Shown: piece by piece, positions 4,775 to 5,570 of the stretch
Numbering within the stretch: position 1 is the stretch's first letter
Layout of the letters: the number at the start of each line of letters is the position of its first letter
Assembly: GCA_030611115.1 (NCBI GenBank)
Contig: JAUWQK010000104.1
Location: forward strand, 1 to 5,570
Reading direction: 5' to 3'
Source: Deltaproteobacteria bacterium
GTDB lineage: Bacteria > Desulfobacterota > Desulfobacteria > Desulfobacterales > ETH-SRB1
Length of the DNA stretch: 5,570 nt
Notes under the pieces: model-generated
What the model was told of the DNA's origin: nothing
Seen by the model: only the letters and a program-made list of their open reading frames with translations
Databases searched by the model: none
Position numbers and translations under genes: made by a program

Positions 4775-5419
4775 CTATGAAACAAGTAATATATATAGCG
4801 GAATACAACCAAAGCCTGTTCCTATAATTATACTATACGCAAGGCCGGCGCCCCTAATAAAGGGCATGTACTTGGGATGATTGGCCCCTATGGTCTGGAA
4901 TGCACTCCAGAAACCATGACTTATATGAATGGCTGCAACTAAAACCGCAACAACGTAAATGATCACGTATTCCGGCCTCGCAAATGTACTTGCCAGAATT
5001 TGAAATATAGTCTGATTAGTTTTATCTGCGAAATGGAAATTAAAAACATGAAAGACAATAAATAGAAGGAGGATAAAACCTGTATATGGCATTGTTGCAG
5101 AGCCAAGGCTGCTGCCACCGGCACTTTTTTTGACCAAATATTTTACCGGCCTGGCAACAAGATTTTCATAAAAAAGAGTTGCTCCGAAAAAAACATGTAT
5201 AATTGCAAAAAGCAAAAGCAAGTATTCAGATATGGTAATGACCGGACCTAATGAATGGAGACGTTCAGCATGTGCGTTAAAAGCATCTTTGCCGCCATAA
5301 ACAGCAAGGTTGCCGGCAAGGTGAATTAAAAGGAAAAAGCAAAAACTAAGGCCGGTGACAGCCATCATCAGCTTCTTGCCAATGGATGTGCCGATGATGT
5401 TTAAAAGCCATTTCATCAT
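4775..5419 (-). CDS. sdhC: Succinate dehydrogenase/fumarate reductase cytochrome b558 subunit
   Basis: This 214-residue integral membrane protein anchors succinate dehydrogenase or fumarate reductase in the cytoplasmic membrane. It passes electrons between quinone and the iron-sulfur subunit through two b hemes. Five membrane segments are visible, near residues 18-40, 63-85, 112-132, 150-170 and 188-212. Four conserved histidines match the diheme b558 family (TIGR02046-type): H33 in L-I-H-L-A-G-N-L, H75 in I-I-H-V-F-F-G, H124 in V-F-H-V-F-N-F, and H165 or H168 in H-I-S-H-G-F-W-S. The N-terminal S-I-G-K-K-L-M-M-A-V-T-G-L is also typical. I chose the ATG at 5419, preceded by A-A-G-G-T-G; the adjacent ATG at 5416 is equally possible. 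A longer reading from TTG at 5440 has poorer support. The catalytic-subunit genes usually found just downstream (sdhA, sdhB) are absent here, so it may instead be frdC in function. Confidence 0.93.
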   Translation of the reverse strand: MMKWLLNIIGTSIGKKLMMAVTGLSFCFFLLIHLAGNLAVYGGKDAFNAHAERLHSLGPVITISEYLLLLFAIIHVFFGATLFYENLVARPVKYLVKKSAGGSSLGSATMPYTGFILLLFIVFHVFNFHFADKTNQTIFQILASTFARPEYVIIYVVAVLVAAIHISHGFWSAFQTIGANHPKYMPFIRGAGLAYSIIIGTGFGCIPLYILLVS

Positions 5420-5484
5420 CTTCACCTTTGGAACTCTCAAGAAATGAAAAGAAAAATTTCGCTGCCAAAAAACAAGATCAACAA

Positions 5485-5513
5485 AGTGTAAACTACTTTT
5501 GACTTGTCGTTAA
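5485..5513 (-). promoter_or_regulatory. Possible sigma70-type promoter for sdhC
   Basis: On the minus strand TTAACG and TACACT are separated by 17 bases, about 65 bases before the sdhC ATG. Each hexamer matches the consensus only in part. The rest of 5420-5570 is AT-rich leader with no gene or strong hairpin that I can see. Confidence 0.3.
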
Positions 5514-5570
5514 GGATGCCAAAATTTATGATTAATTTACAGAAAATATTCAAACAAGATGAACCTGTAT

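Noticed and set aside
5417..5440. TTG at 5440 as the sdhC start
   Set aside because: It adds seven residues not typical of the family, and the ATG pair at 5419/5416 has AAGGTG just upstream.
1..5570. CRISPR array, tRNA or rRNA gene
   Set aside because: No regularly spaced direct repeats, cloverleaf pattern or conserved rRNA stretch was seen on either strand. The only repeats are the palindromes and the protein-level modules described.

Overview
The window reads as a stretch of a Desulfobacterota-like (deltaproteobacterial) genome. This is inferred from the diheme b558-type succinate dehydrogenase/fumarate reductase cytochrome b subunit, the DUF4143 ATPase, the UPF0175/DUF3368 toxin-antitoxin pair and abundant small palindromic repeats. 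No rRNA, tRNA or marker gene fixes the taxon. Every gene I can support lies on the minus strand, so biological order runs from high to low coordinates.

Region by region, in the direction of transcription. (i) 5419-4775 is an intact sdhC/frdC-type membrane cytochrome b. The flavoprotein and iron-sulfur genes that normally follow it are not there. (ii) 4774-4628 holds a degenerate palindromic repeat and a perfect 16-bp palindrome just upstream of the next gene. (iii) 4627-3486 is an AAA ATPase with a DUF4143 C-terminal part. One frameshift splits it into two ORFs; both halves are otherwise well preserved. (iv) 3406-2451 is a tightly packed toxin-antitoxin operon. It starts with a small antitoxin-like gene broken by one extra base, continues with a UPF0175 antitoxin, and ends with a DUF3368 PIN-domain toxin. 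The genes overlap as TAATG and TGATG. (v) 2404-2215 is a pair of inverted REP-like repeats bracketing the remnant of a REP-associated tyrosine transposase (RAYT). (vi) 2162-1 is a large secreted lipoprotein gene that runs off the left edge. It is open for 720 codons but has no stop in the window. It has a lipobox signal peptide, an unidentified AT-rich N-terminal domain, and tandem modules of about 113 residues carrying D-x-N-G-N-G-x-x-E-x-G-E motifs (CARDB/NEW3-like).

The part between sdhC and the lipoprotein gene looks like accreted accessory DNA: repeats, a transposase relic, a toxin-antitoxin module and an ATPase family known for variable copy number, with two frameshifts within about 1 kb. 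The toxin and its direct antitoxin appear intact and should form a working pair. The lipoprotein has no functional link to them that I can see; it is probably an envelope or surface protein with Ca2+-stabilised Ig-like modules. No stretch longer than 300 bases lacks a gene. The gaps are 2163-2450 (repeats and transposase relic), 4628-4774 (palindromes) and 5420-5570 (sdhC leader).
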